37,582 bases of DNA from Bacillus sp. ISL-7 (GCF_018613065.1 NZ_JAGGQW010000052.1:1-37582); one strand, 5' to 3'; positions 15,685-24,748 are shown, numbered from the stretch's first letter. Numbers and translations: made by a program. Notes: generated by a model not told the origin, from the sequence alone.

Positions 15685-15753
15685 TTTTGTGGCATCTTTC
15701 TTTGTTAGTTTTGATTGTGTTGCGACAGCATTTACTAATTCTTCCTTATTCAT
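15684..15753 (-). pseudogene. HU DNA-binding protein gene, truncated at codon 23
   Basis: From ATG at 15751-15753 with GAGGTG upstream, the frame gives MNKEELVNAVATQSKLTKKD followed by ATK, the conserved N-terminal helix-turn-helix start of bacterial HU. After codon 23 the frame runs into antisense resolvase sequence and HU homology stops. The rest of the ~90-residue protein, including the DNA-wrapping beta arms, is gone. HU is essential in Bacillus, so another intact copy must exist elsewhere. This was probably a spare paralogue cut by a transposition or deletion event. Confidence 0.75.
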
Positions 15754-15877
15754 TATTCAAGCACCTCTTCTTTTTATTATTTGATATTATGTAGAAACGC
15801 ATATCATATCCTATATATATCTGTCACTTTATAAAATTAGATAATAGACAGAGAAACTCCTGTTTTTTTCAAAGACT

Positions 15878-15908
15878 GATTACTTTAGATTGGTTTTCTA
15901 AAGTAATC
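15878..15908 (-). terminator. 11-bp hairpin downstream of esterase gene
   Basis: GATTACTTTAG (15878-15888) pairs with CTAAAGTAATC (15898-15908) around a 9-nt loop. It lies 95 nt after the esterase stop. There is no good T tract, so it may be a weak terminator or an mRNA-stabilising end. Confidence 0.4.
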
Positions 15909-16002
15909 AAATGTAGGTTTTAATATAACTAACATTCACTTGAAAATCACAGCTATAATATAATCCCTCTTTTATAATTTTTTCATATAAGAACATTTTC
16001 TT

Positions 16003-16950
16003 TCAATCTATCTTTATTTTATATTTAACGGAACTCAAGAACTTGTCGATCCTAGTAACAACCGAATCTATGTTCTTTGAGAAAATGGCCATGTTTGCAA
16101 AAAATCCGTGGACCATACCGGGTTCACATTCATATTCAACTTGAACACCAAATTTTTTCAGACGTTCAGCATAGGCCATTCCTTCATCCCGAAGCACATC
16201 ATTTTCCGCTGTGAATACAATTGCTGGCGGGAGACTACTTAGATCTTGAGCGACCAAGGGGGAAGCATACTCATTACACCTGTCCTCATTATTCCGTAAA
16301 TAATGATCACGGAACCAAATCAACTGTTCACGATCAAGTCCAAATCCTTTTGCAAAGGTTCGATGGGATTCCGTATTGAACTCAAGATTTGTCGCAGGAT
16401 AGATTAAGACCTGTGCAGTGATGTTTGGACCTTTTTTGTCTCTCGCCATCATCGTAACTACAGTCGCTAGATTTCCACCTACGCTATCCCCTCCAACTAC
16501 CAATCGAGAAACTTCTCCGTTAAATGAAGTCCCTTTTTCATAAACCCATTGCAATGCGGAATAGGCGTCTTCTACTGGCGTCGGAAACTTATACTCTGGA
16601 GAAAGACGATAGTTTACGGATACAACAATACTTTCCGTTCGATTCGCTATCATACGGCAGCTTGCATCCGATGATTCAATGTCTCCTAGAACCCAGCCTC
16701 CACCATGGTAGTAAACAAATAGAGGGAAAGGACCTTGCCCTTCCGGTATATATACCCTGCATTTGATTGTTTCATCCCCGCTTACAGGTATCATGAAATC
16801 CTCAACTTTTGAAAGCGGTTCTAATTTTACAGCAGGACGCGGCGCTTTCGAAAGCATCTCTCTTACTGACTTATGATCCATTGTATGAATAGGTGGCAGC
16901 TGATTAAATGCTTGTAAATATTTTTCTGCTTGCGGATCTAGATTTGTCAA
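16003..16950 (-). CDS. Alpha/beta hydrolase, HSL-type esterase/lipase
   Basis: This 315-residue enzyme starts at TTG (16948-16950), with GAGGATG upstream. It has the oxyanion-hole motif HGGGW (residues 82-86), the nucleophile Ser156 in GGDSVGGN, Asp251 in ENDVLRDEG and His281 in MVHGFF. This is the complete hormone-sensitive-lipase family triad. It is expected to hydrolyse carboxylic esters in the cytoplasm, as no signal peptide is present. It lies downstream of the dioxygenase/MFS/ligase genes on the same strand, but a strong 16-bp hairpin at 17057 separates them. It may be part of the same pathway, for example hydrolysing an ester before CoA activation, but that is inference. Confidence 0.9.
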   Translation of the reverse strand: MTNLDPQAEKYLQAFNQLPPIHTMDHKSVREMLSKAPRPAVKLEPLSKVEDFMIPVSGDETIKCRVYIPEGQGPFPLFVYYHGGGWVLGDIESSDASCRMIANRTESIVVSVNYRLSPEYKFPTPVEDAYSALQWVYEKGTSFNGEVSRLVVGGDSVGGNLATVVTMMARDKKGPNITAQVLIYPATNLEFNTESHRTFAKGFGLDREQLIWFRDHYLRNNEDRCNEYASPLVAQDLSSLPPAIVFTAENDVLRDEGMAYAERLKKFGVQVEYECEPGMVHGFFANMAIFSKNIDSVVTRIDKFLSSVKYKIKID

Positions 16951-17055
16951 AAAACATCATCCTCACTTCAGGTTATTTTTAAATTACCCAATCTATATGC
17001 GAAACCATTATTCCTGTCACAACACTCTCAAATTATCTTCAAAATAAAAACATAA

Positions 17056-17098
17056 AATGGTGATTTTATTCATCATTTTCGTTGAATAAAATCACCAT
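17056..17098 (-). terminator. 16-bp perfect hairpin ending the dioxygenase operon
   Basis: The arm at 17057-17072 (starting ATGGTGATTTTA) pairs perfectly with 17083-17098 around a 10-nt loop. On the minus strand the stem is followed by a T-rich stretch. It separates the dioxygenase operon from the esterase gene. Confidence 0.75.
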
Positions 17099-17144
17099 AC
17101 AACTTGATATAAGATATATTGGTGATTATTATTACCACCGGTTT

Positions 17145-18143
17145 TTATCTAATTACAGGTGCTCCTCCTATATAAAACTCGAAACCTGGAGCAATTTTTC
17201 GGCCATTTGGCATCATGAGCCACAATCTTAATAAATGACGTTTGCGGTCATCTTCTTCATAATCTTCAAATAGTGTACGTGAATGAAAAACGGTATAATT
17301 ATTAACGAATTGGATATCACCCGGTTCCATCATCATATCAATATGAAAGTTTTTATCTTGAGTAAGGGAATCTATAAAATCAAATGCTTCGATTTCCTCT
17401 TTTGACAAGGAGATACCTGTTTTCGTTTGTGCTGATTCGACATATTGACGCATATATCTGCAGCTTAATTTACCATCGTAATAGCTAAAGATCGGTGATG
17501 GAACGACTGGAGTTTGACCTGGTGCTTCTTCCCCACGAAGATCATGAGCGAATGGGCGATAGAGAAATTCAAGGTACTCTGGGTGCTTCTCCAGAATTTC
17601 GTTATAGATAGACATCGCACTTGCGATACTGCTTAAACCGCCAGATTTCGCTTTCTGAAGACATAGTAATCCGACTACATCAGCAAGATCTGTGTGATAG
17701 TCAAGATGCACATTTGTTTGGTAACCACGTACTTTTGTATTATCATTAAAGTCTTTACCTATGTTTTTGATATGCCCTAAGAGGTCACCATTTTTGCTTT
17801 GGATGATGGGTAGGCCCAAGTGAAGTCCAAGACCCCAGTAAATGATACTAGCTTCATCGTCAGTATATTGATCCATTGGTAATCCACGAATCAATAGAAA
17901 TCCTCTTCCATTCTCCAGCTCGTCAACAAAATAAGCGATTTTTTCAGCAAGGTCAGGAATCGGGAAATCCTCCTTGTTAAAATTGGGTGCCTTTAACCCT
18001 TTTTGTTGAACATGTAATACAGCCTTGTCAAGAGCTGCAAGGGTTATCTCTGACAAATAATAAATCCATGAATCATCCTTTGCTAGTTCGATACCTTTCC
18101 ACGCTGAACGCCCTTGAATTTTTTCCTTTAAAATGACTGACAT
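17145..18143 (-). CDS. TauD/TfdA-family Fe(II)/2-oxoglutarate dioxygenase (copy 1)
   Basis: This 332-residue cytoplasmic oxygenase couples 2-oxoglutarate decarboxylation to substrate hydroxylation. The iron facial triad is visible as His150-Thr-Asp152 (DYHTDLADVVG) and His287 (VFHSRT), and the 2-oxoglutarate-binding arginine as Arg306 in RHLLRLWL. An upstream AAAGGAGGA supports the ATG start. The long N-terminal part (GFLLIRGLP, YWGLGLHLG) is shared with the paralogue at 19702, and by eye well over half of positions are identical. The substrate is unknown. TauD relatives act on sulfonates, aryloxyacetates and carnitine precursors. A 171-nt gap separates it from the MFS gene, room for its own promoter. 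Confidence 0.9.
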   Translation of the reverse strand: MSVILKEKIQGRSAWKGIELAKDDSWIYYLSEITLAALDKAVLHVQQKGLKAPNFNKEDFPIPDLAEKIAYFVDELENGRGFLLIRGLPMDQYTDDEASIIYWGLGLHLGLPIIQSKNGDLLGHIKNIGKDFNDNTKVRGYQTNVHLDYHTDLADVVGLLCLQKAKSGGLSSIASAMSIYNEILEKHPEYLEFLYRPFAHDLRGEEAPGQTPVVPSPIFSYYDGKLSCRYMRQYVESAQTKTGISLSKEEIEAFDFIDSLTQDKNFHIDMMMEPGDIQFVNNYTVFHSRTLFEDYEEDDRKRHLLRLWLMMPNGRKIAPGFEFYIGGAPVIR

Positions 18144-18314
18144 TAATATTCCTCCTTTATTTTGGTTATGACGCCGAAATCGACCGACTATTTCGAATTT
18201 TTTATTTATGGCACACTTATTATTATTAATTAAATGAATTTATCATTTGTAACTTATAATTAAGTTAGATTAATATAATTTTGCTAAGAATCTTCCAATC
18301 TACCTTTATATCTC

Positions 18315-19607
18315 TTAAATACTCACTTGCTCCTCTGCTTCAATCATTGTATGGCTTTCCTTAGCGGGACGTACACCGATCCAAAACAATAATCCGATAA
18401 TGAGCATCCCTATAGAAGAGGCTTGAAATGCGTATCCGTATCCGATAGCTTCAGTCGCTGCATTTTGTATAAGATTGCCAAAAGCAAGTGGAGCAATAAT
18501 ACTTGCAATACTTGCAAGAGCAATGAACGTCCCTTGTGCCTTTCCAATGTTTTGAGGAGAAAAAAACTCCATTAATATGGCAGGGGCGAGTGATAGAATG
18601 ACATACGCAAAACCGGGTGCAAGGGTAAAGAATATTATGGACAAAGACGTTGAGTTCACGGTATTTGCCAAATATATACATAAAGCGGATAACATCATCA
18701 TGAAACCAGCAAGATTAATTCGTGCTTTACGAATATCTCCTGTTTTACGATAAAGCCGATCTGATAGCAAAGCAAATCCAAATTGGCAAAAAGCTGCAAA
18801 AAGAAAAGGTAAAGACACGGCTAGTTTTAATGTTTGACCATTAAAATGTTGAACTTTGGTAAAGTAGGCTGGAAACCATACCGCTTGAACGGACAATAAC
18901 CAATAAGCACACCCACCGCACAAAACGGTCAAAATAAAATTTTTAGATAAAAGATGCGGAAGAAATTGACGCCATGAAACCTTAGAAAGGCTAGACGACT
19001 GTTGCTCCTTTTGATGAATGGCAGTCAGCCCGATATCTTTTGGACTTTCTTTACCGAAAATCATCCATAAAACCAGAACAATCAGTCCCAGTATACCCAT
19101 GGCAATAAATGCAGATCTCCATCCATAATTATCAATTAAAGAGATAAATAATGGCGAAGCAATCGCCGATCCCCCTGTAGTCCCTAAGAGAACAGCACCA
19201 AAGCCTATTCCGTGTCTATGTTTCGGGAACCACTTTCCCATGATTGCCGTAGAAAGAGCTGGGGCTGGACCTTCACCTGCTCCCAAAATCATTCTTGTTA
19301 ACAAAAGCAGAGACAAACTGGAAACGAAGGGCGTGGCAAATTGTACAATCAACCATACAAGCGATATCCACGTTAACATTTTTTTCGTGTTTTTGGAATC
19401 GGCCATGCCGCCAAGAAAGATAGAGGCGAAGGTAAAAAACCAAAAGAACGAACTTCCTACAACTCCCCATTGCGAAGGACTTAAATGTAACTCTTTCATT
19501 AAAGGAACGGAAACCAAACCAATGATAATTTTATCTACTTGGTTGATCATACCGGAAAGAACTAGAAATAATAAGATAATCCAAGAATACTTTGGAGTGC
19601 TTGACAT
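18315..19607 (-). CDS. MFS transporter, anion:cation symporter type
   Basis: This 430-residue transporter has about 12 transmembrane helices. The start at 19607 (MSSTPKYSWIILLFL) is preferred because AGTGAGGA precedes it. An upstream in-frame ATG would add 22 residues without a better RBS. INQVDKIIIGLVSVPLMKEL in helix 1 and RMILGAGEGPAPALSTAIMG with WFPKHRHG are the hallmark of the ACS family, which imports organic anions such as hexuronates, galactonate, phthalate or 4-hydroxyphenylacetate. It sits between two paralogous dioxygenases and downstream of an acyl-CoA ligase. It probably brings in the carboxylate that these enzymes degrade. The substrate cannot be named from sequence. Confidence 0.88.
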   Translation of the reverse strand: MSSTPKYSWIILLFLVLSGMINQVDKIIIGLVSVPLMKELHLSPSQWGVVGSSFFWFFTFASIFLGGMADSKNTKKMLTWISLVWLIVQFATPFVSSLSLLLLTRMILGAGEGPAPALSTAIMGKWFPKHRHGIGFGAVLLGTTGGSAIASPLFISLIDNYGWRSAFIAMGILGLIVLVLWMIFGKESPKDIGLTAIHQKEQQSSSLSKVSWRQFLPHLLSKNFILTVLCGGCAYWLLSVQAVWFPAYFTKVQHFNGQTLKLAVSLPFLFAAFCQFGFALLSDRLYRKTGDIRKARINLAGFMMMLSALCIYLANTVNSTSLSIIFFTLAPGFAYVILSLAPAILMEFFSPQNIGKAQGTFIALASIASIIAPLAFGNLIQNAATEAIGYGYAFQASSIGMLIIGLLFWIGVRPAKESHTMIEAEEQVSI

Positions 19608-19635
19608 ATATATATCCTCACTTTTTTCTATATAA

Positions 19636-19670
19636 GGAACACCTTTTCCTGAAATGAGAAAAGGTGTTCC
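19636..19670 (-). terminator. 13-bp hairpin between dioxygenase and transporter
   Basis: GGAACACCTTTTC (19636-19648) pairs perfectly with 19658-19670 around a 9-nt loop. No long T run follows on the minus strand, so partial termination or mRNA processing inside the operon is more likely than a full stop. Confidence 0.5.
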
Positions 19671-19701
19671 CACTAGTTTTAACGAAGCTGCTGATGCACA
19701 A

Positions 19702-20757
19702 TTACTTTAAGGTTTCAACAATACCGCCAGCTGTTTTATTACGAGGAGGTACACCGCCGCGACCCGGTTTACCCGTATTCTCATCAATAAACATCGCGAA
19801 TTCCGGGGAAATTTCCCGACCATTTGGCATCGTGAGCCACAATCTTAATAGATGACGTTTGCGTTCCGGCTCTTCAAAGTCTTCGTATTGAGTACGTGAG
19901 TGGAGAACCGTATAATTATTGACGAACTGCATATCACCTGGCTCCATCATCATGTTATAATGTAAATTCTCGTCATGAAGGAGGGAATCCAGTAAGTCTA
20001 ATGCTTCAATTTCCACTTTTGACAATTGGATGCCTGTTTTTGCTTGTGCTGATTCGATAAATAAACGGACATATCTGCAGCTCAGTTTACCATCATAATA
20101 ATTAAAGATTGATGATGAAAATACTGGAGATTCTCCTGGCGCTTCCTCTCCACGACGATCAAAGTAAAATGGACGACAGAGAACTCCAAGATATTCCGGG
20201 TTCTTCTCCAGAATTTCATTGTAAACAGTCATCGAACTGATGATACTGCTGTGGCCACCAGATTTCCCTTTTCGCAGGCTTAATAGTCCAACAACATCAG
20301 ATCCATCAGCATGAAATGGAAGATGCAGTTTCGTTTGGTAACCGCGTACATTAGAATTTTCTAAGCTAAGACCTTGATCTTTGACGTGCCCTAAGAGGTC
20401 ACCATTTGCGTTTTGCGATACCGGAATGCCCATGTGAAGTCCGAGACCCCAGTAAATGATGCTTGCTTCTTCATCTGTATACCTTTCAATAGGTAAGCCA
20501 CGAATTAAAAGGAACCCTCTCCCATTCTCCAGCTCTTCAACAAAGTAATCGATTTCATCTAAGAGATCTGAAATCGGGAAATCTTCCTTGTTAAAATTAG
20601 GTGCTTTTAAACCCTTTTGTTTAACATTAACTAAAGCGTCCTCAAGTGACGCAATCGTTTTTTCCGACATATAATAAATCCATGATTCATCTTTGGCCAG
20701 GTCAGTGCCTTTCCAAGCTACTGGTCCTTTAACTTTTTCCTTAAAAATGGTTGACAT
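19702..20757 (-). CDS. TauD/TfdA-family Fe(II)/2-oxoglutarate dioxygenase (copy 2)
   Basis: This 351-residue paralogue of the enzyme at 17145 is colinear along its whole length. Iron ligands are His149-Ala-Asp151 (PFHADGSDVVG) and His286 (VLHSRT), and the 2-oxoglutarate arginine is Arg305. The residue between His and Asp (Ala) and the surrounding HLPFHADG differ from HLDYHTDL in copy 1, so the substrates may differ. It carries an extra C-terminal tail (KPGRGGVPPRNKTAGGIVE) missing from copy 1. The ATG start has GGGGG 7 nt upstream. It is 33 nt after the acyl-CoA ligase gene and clearly in its operon. The role in the pathway is inferred only from context. Confidence 0.9.
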   Translation of the reverse strand: MSTIFKEKVKGPVAWKGTDLAKDESWIYYMSEKTIASLEDALVNVKQKGLKAPNFNKEDFPISDLLDEIDYFVEELENGRGFLLIRGLPIERYTDEEASIIYWGLGLHMGIPVSQNANGDLLGHVKDQGLSLENSNVRGYQTKLHLPFHADGSDVVGLLSLRKGKSGGHSSIISSMTVYNEILEKNPEYLGVLCRPFYFDRRGEEAPGESPVFSSSIFNYYDGKLSCRYVRLFIESAQAKTGIQLSKVEIEALDLLDSLLHDENLHYNMMMEPGDMQFVNNYTVLHSRTQYEDFEEPERKRHLLRLWLTMPNGREISPEFAMFIDENTGKPGRGGVPPRNKTAGGIVETLK

Positions 20758-20790
20758 AAGTAATCCCCCTTTAATAATTTGGTTATTTTC

Positions 20791-22311
20791 TTACTTTACT
20801 TCTGTCAATTCTCTTAACTCTCTGCGCAAAATCTTCCCTGTGGAGTTCTTAGGCAGCTCTTTAAAAAATTCTACTCGTTTAGGAAGCTTGTACTTCACCA
20901 GCTTATCCTGACAGAATTGGATAATGTCATTCATGGTGATCTGTTCATCCTTAACTACGACAAAAGCTTTAACACTTTCTCCGTATTCCCCATCTGGGAC
21001 TCCGATTACGGCCGCCTCTACAACGGCAGGATGTTGATACAGGACTTCTTCCACTTCACGAGGGTAAACATTGTAGCCTCCAACAATAATCATGTCCTTC
21101 TTGCGGTCAACAATGTAGAAGTATCCTTCTTCATCCATTGTTGCGAGATCACCAGTGTAAAACCACCCGTCTTTAAAAGCAGCTGTAGTAGCTTCCGGCA
21201 TCCCCAAATAGCCCTTCATTACATTTGGCCCTTGGACAACTAATTCTCCGACTTCTCCTCTCGGCAATTCCGTTCCGAACTCATCTACAACTTTGCTTTG
21301 TACAGCTGGAATATTCAAGCCGATAGAACCTGGCTTGCGTGTTCCTTTTAAAGGATTAATAGCGACGAGAGGAGCGGTTTCCGAAAGCCCATATCCTTCC
21401 AGGATAGAAACATTAAACTTGTTTTCAAATTTATGCAGCAACTCGACTGGAATCGAGGCACCTCCAGAGATACAGATGCGAATAGATTGGCAATCCTCCG
21501 CAATCGCTTCAGGCAATTGATAGATAAAACTGTACATCGTAGGTACTCCAGCAAACACGGTTGCCTTTTTTTCTCGAATGGTGCTGACAACGTCAAGAGG
21601 GCTGAATTTAGGCTGGATCAGGACTGTTGCCCCGCAAGCAATTGGCGCATTCAGACAAACAGTCATACAGAATACATGGAACATTGGCAGAGCAGCTACG
21701 ACACGATCTTTATCATCGAGTTCTAGTAATTTTAAAATAGAGTCCGCATTTGAAACCAAGTTCCGATGCGTTAACATTGCACCCTTTGGTTTCCCAGTTG
21801 TTCCTGATGTGTATAGAATGACTGCAAGGGCTTCCACATTAATGTAAGGGCTTCCATAAACATTATTGCTTGTGCTTGTTTCCATGAGATTCTCCCATGT
21901 CGATTCCTGATCCTCTGCTTCGGTATAAACCACTAGCCTCAGATTTTCCAATTGCTTCTTTACTACTGTTAACTTCGGTTCTACAGATACATGAGCAATG
22001 ACCGCTTTGGCTTGACTATTGTCTAATATGTAGTTGATTTCCCCTCGGGTAAACAAAGGATTGATCGGAATAACAAAAGCACCAAGCCGTAAAATACCGT
22101 AATACGCAATGAGAAATTCAGGGCTATTACCTAATATAAGAGCCACTCCATCTCCCTTCCCGATTCCTTGGGCAGTCAAGCCTGCAGAGAATTGATTTAC
22201 CTGCTGACTTAGTTCCCTGTAAGTAACACTCTTATCTCTGTAGATATAAGCGATACTTTCCGGGAAATTACTTGCACTTCTCTTCAGATTTTCGTTTAAG
22301 TTATAATTCAT
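20791..22311 (-). CDS. Acyl-CoA synthetase (AMP-forming)
   Basis: This 506-residue ANL-superfamily ligase activates a carboxylic acid to its CoA thioester via an acyl-adenylate. The start at 22311 (MNYNLNENLKRSASNFPES) follows a run of seven G. An upstream in-frame ATG would add a hydrophobic segment and lacks an RBS. Motifs in order are the P-loop YTSGTTGKPKGAMLTH (about residue 167), GYGLSETAP, YTGDLATMDEEGYFYIVDRK, VGGYNVYPREVEEVL, and the C-terminal lysine motif KNSTGKILRREL. The length and motifs fit the FadD/YngI medium-to-long-chain or 4-coumarate-like group. It is the first gene of the operon with dioxygenase and MFS transporter. The substrate is probably the imported acid or its oxidised product. 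Confidence 0.9.
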   Translation of the reverse strand: MNYNLNENLKRSASNFPESIAYIYRDKSVTYRELSQQVNQFSAGLTAQGIGKGDGVALILGNSPEFLIAYYGILRLGAFVIPINPLFTRGEINYILDNSQAKAVIAHVSVEPKLTVVKKQLENLRLVVYTEAEDQESTWENLMETSTSNNVYGSPYINVEALAVILYTSGTTGKPKGAMLTHRNLVSNADSILKLLELDDKDRVVAALPMFHVFCMTVCLNAPIACGATVLIQPKFSPLDVVSTIREKKATVFAGVPTMYSFIYQLPEAIAEDCQSIRICISGGASIPVELLHKFENKFNVSILEGYGLSETAPLVAINPLKGTRKPGSIGLNIPAVQSKVVDEFGTELPRGEVGELVVQGPNVMKGYLGMPEATTAAFKDGWFYTGDLATMDEEGYFYIVDRKKDMIIVGGYNVYPREVEEVLYQHPAVVEAAVIGVPDGEYGESVKAFVVVKDEQITMNDIIQFCQDKLVKYKLPKRVEFFKELPKNSTGKILRRELRELTEVK

Positions 22312-22519
22312 TAAATGAATCCCCCCCTTTTTCTCACATAGGAGACTTTGAATGCCTACTATTGTGAATATTAAAAATATTATTACACTAAGTATACTCA
22401 TAAATAATAATTAAATAAAATTAAATATTTTAAATTGTATGTAAGTAATACTAATATTAAAAAGGGACTTCAGGATAACGGGAGGACTACTTCGATGATC
22501 TCTACATCTACTTCTAAAT

Positions 22520-22556
22520 AAAAAGACAAAGCCCCAGTAAAGAGCTTTGTCTTTTT
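22520..22556. terminator. Bidirectional terminator after LysR gene
   Basis: AAAAAGACAAAGC (22520-22532) pairs with GCTTTGTCTTTTT (22544-22556). A and T runs on both sides let it work in both directions. It ends the LysR transcript and isolates it from the ligase operon. Confidence 0.85.
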
Positions 22557-22585
22557 TATATTTTTGATTAATTTATAAAATAGAG

Positions 22586-23482
22586 CTATTGCGATAATTG
22601 ATTCTTTAGATATTTTTCTATTAACTCAATAAATAAGTTCATAGATTTCGTATGCAATTCCACAGATTCTGTTATAACTGAAAAATTTCTTTTTATCGGT
22701 GTCCCTTTAACATTTAATACTTGAATGGTACCAAGCATTCTTTCTTTTTTTACAGTAAGTTCAGATAAGTAACTAATGCCAAGGCCGGCTTCAACTGCCT
22801 CTTTTATAAGTTGTGTGCTGCCGAACTCCATTAACCTGGAAGGACGTATTTGTAAAGTTTGAAATAATGTTTCTGTTGCCTCTCTTGTACCCGAACCTTC
22901 TTCACGGACAATCCAATTCTCTTGTTCTACCTGTCTTCGTGTAACTTCCTTATTGAAATAAATGGGATATTTACCCCCTGCTACGATATACATCTGGTCG
23001 GTGGAAACGGATTTTATATATATATTTCGTTGAGAAATTTCTCCCTCAACAATTCCTACATCTATCTCATGACTTGTAATTGCTTTAGCAATATCCCTTG
23101 TATTGCCAATCTGTACCGAAGGGATGATATTAGGAAATAGGTTTTTCATTCTTGCAAGTATATGTGGTAATACATACTCTCCAAAGGTATAGCTGGCGCC
23201 AATTTTTAATGGTCCTGTTGGCTCGTTATTTAATTCATTCACTAACATCGACATTCGTTTATATAAACCTGTTATTTCTTTAGCATGTAAATAGACTATT
23301 TCACCTGCTTTAGTTAGCTGCACACTTTTGTTTGTTCGGAGAAGTAGTTTTGCACCTACATACTTTTCCAATTGTTGAATTTGCTGGCTGACTGCAGGCT
23401 GAGTCATATGAAGCTCTTCCGCTGCTCTGGAAAAGTTTCTTTTTTCAGCTACAGATAAAAATACAAATAATCGTTGATCCAT
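22586..23482 (-). CDS. LysR-family regulator, CysL/YeiE-like
   Basis: This 298-residue regulator has an N-terminal winged helix (residues 1-60: RNFSRAAEELHMTQPAVSQQ) and a periplasmic-binding-like effector domain. The sequence resembles CysL (YwfK) of Bacillus and YeiE, which control sulfur-related genes. It is divergent from a YeiH-family transporter with 119 nt between them, the usual arrangement for a LysR activator and its target. The shared region contains the AT-rich partial dyad TTATAACTATAATAA near 23513, a possible T-N11-A LysR box. An autoregulatory and activating role is likely but not shown. It has its own terminator at 22520, so it is separate from the dioxygenase operon downstream. 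Confidence 0.88.
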   Translation of the reverse strand: MDQRLFVFLSVAEKRNFSRAAEELHMTQPAVSQQIQQLEKYVGAKLLLRTNKSVQLTKAGEIVYLHAKEITGLYKRMSMLVNELNNEPTGPLKIGASYTFGEYVLPHILARMKNLFPNIIPSVQIGNTRDIAKAITSHEIDVGIVEGEISQRNIYIKSVSTDQMYIVAGGKYPIYFNKEVTRRQVEQENWIVREEGSGTREATETLFQTLQIRPSRLMEFGSTQLIKEAVEAGLGISYLSELTVKKERMLGTIQVLNVKGTPIKRNFSVITESVELHTKSMNLFIELIEKYLKNQLSQ

Positions 23483-23601
23483 AGGTTCTCCTTCTTACTA
23501 TCGCATTTACTTATTATAACTATAATAATCATTTATTTTCCTTATTGTAAATTATTAGTTACGATAAATTATATAGAATTCAAATAAGGGGTTGAAAAAC
23601 A

Positions 23602-24642
23602 TTGGAACAAAAAGTATTAATAATTCCCAGTCCGAATCAGCAAAAAAAAGCGGCAAAAAAGCTAGATGTTTCTTTGATTTCTGGAATTGGTTTTACATTG
23701 ATTATAGCCGTGTTAGGTTTTATTTTGGCAGCGCTTCCAGGTCTAAATCATATTGGACCTCTTGCGTGTGCTATTTTACTAGCTGTGGTTTATAGACAGG
23801 TTTTTGGATATCCAGAAAAATTACGTACTGGTATTCAATTTTCATCAAAAAAATTATTGAGATTGGCTATCATACTTTATGGATTAAAGCTTAATATGAT
23901 TGTGATATTTCATCAGGGATTTCCACTATTACTAAGAGGGTCAATAACGATCATTTTTTCAATCGTTGTCCTTATGACCCTTGCAAAATGGCTGAAGGCC
24001 GATTTTAATCTTTCTTTATTATTAAGTCTCGGCACAGGCATTTGTGGTGCGGCTGCCATCGCGGCCGTATCGCCAATTATAAAAGCAAAAGATGAGGATA
24101 CAGCTATGGGAGTCGGCATCATCGCATTAGTCGGCACAGTGTTTTCAATAATCTATACGTTAATATTTCCTTTTTTATCATTTGGTCCTTTGACCTACGG
24201 AAATTGGGTTGGAATCAGCCTACACGAGATCGGCCATGTTGCTTTAGCTGCTGCCCCAGCAGGCCAGGATGCTCTTGCTCAAGCATTACTTGCCAAACTT
24301 GCACGAGTATTCCTATTAATCCCGGTTTGCTTTATCCTTATGTTTTGGATGAAAAAGAAAGGAAAAATAGAGGGCGAGACAAAATTCGAGTTTCCATGGT
24401 TTTTAATTGGTTTTATCGTTATGAGTTTTGTGGGAAGCTATATCATTGGTAATCAGGTAGTGGTATCAAAAACAGTGATGTCTGATATTGCATACGGTAC
24501 ATCATTTATGTTAACCATGTCAATGACCGGATTAGGTTTAAATATTAGCTTGAAAGAATTACGAACCAAAGCAATACGTCCACTTATTGCCATTATTATT
24601 ACATCATTTCTTTTATCATCGCTAACGTTTATTAGTCTTTAA
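23602..24642 (+). CDS. YeiH-family putative sulfate/anion exporter
   Basis: This 346-residue membrane protein starts at TTG (23602) with AAGGGG upstream. About ten transmembrane helices are present. ALPGLNHIGPLACAILLAVV, GTGICGAAAIAAVSPIIKAK and the NWVGISLHEIGHVALAAAPA region are signatures of the UPF0324/YeiH family (Pfam Cons_hypoth698), annotated as putative sulfate exporters. The partner LysR gene is divergent. The biochemical substrate has not been firmly established for the family, and sulfite or sulfate efflux is the usual suggestion. A Rho-independent terminator follows 30 nt after the stop. It is a single-gene transcription unit. Confidence 0.9.
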   Translation: MEQKVLIIPSPNQQKKAAKKLDVSLISGIGFTLIIAVLGFILAALPGLNHIGPLACAILLAVVYRQVFGYPEKLRTGIQFSSKKLLRLAIILYGLKLNMIVIFHQGFPLLLRGSITIIFSIVVLMTLAKWLKADFNLSLLLSLGTGICGAAAIAAVSPIIKAKDEDTAMGVGIIALVGTVFSIIYTLIFPFLSFGPLTYGNWVGISLHEIGHVALAAAPAGQDALAQALLAKLARVFLLIPVCFILMFWMKKKGKIEGETKFEFPWFLIGFIVMSFVGSYIIGNQVVVSKTVMSDIAYGTSFMLTMSMTGLGLNISLKELRTKAIRPLIAIIITSFLLSSLTFISL

Positions 24643-24673
24643 CATAAAAAAACTTATAAAATCATTCTTAAAT

Positions 24674-24716
24674 CAGCCTGAGTTCTATATTGACACGAAT
24701 TCAGGCTGTTTAATTT
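24674..24716 (+). terminator. Terminator of YeiH-family gene
   Basis: CAGCCTGAGTTC (24674-24685) pairs with GAATTCAGGCTG (24697-24708) with one G-U pair, followed by TTTAATTTTT. Confidence 0.8.
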
Positions 24717-24748
24717 TTATCTAAAGGACGGTCTACATTAGGAATCAT

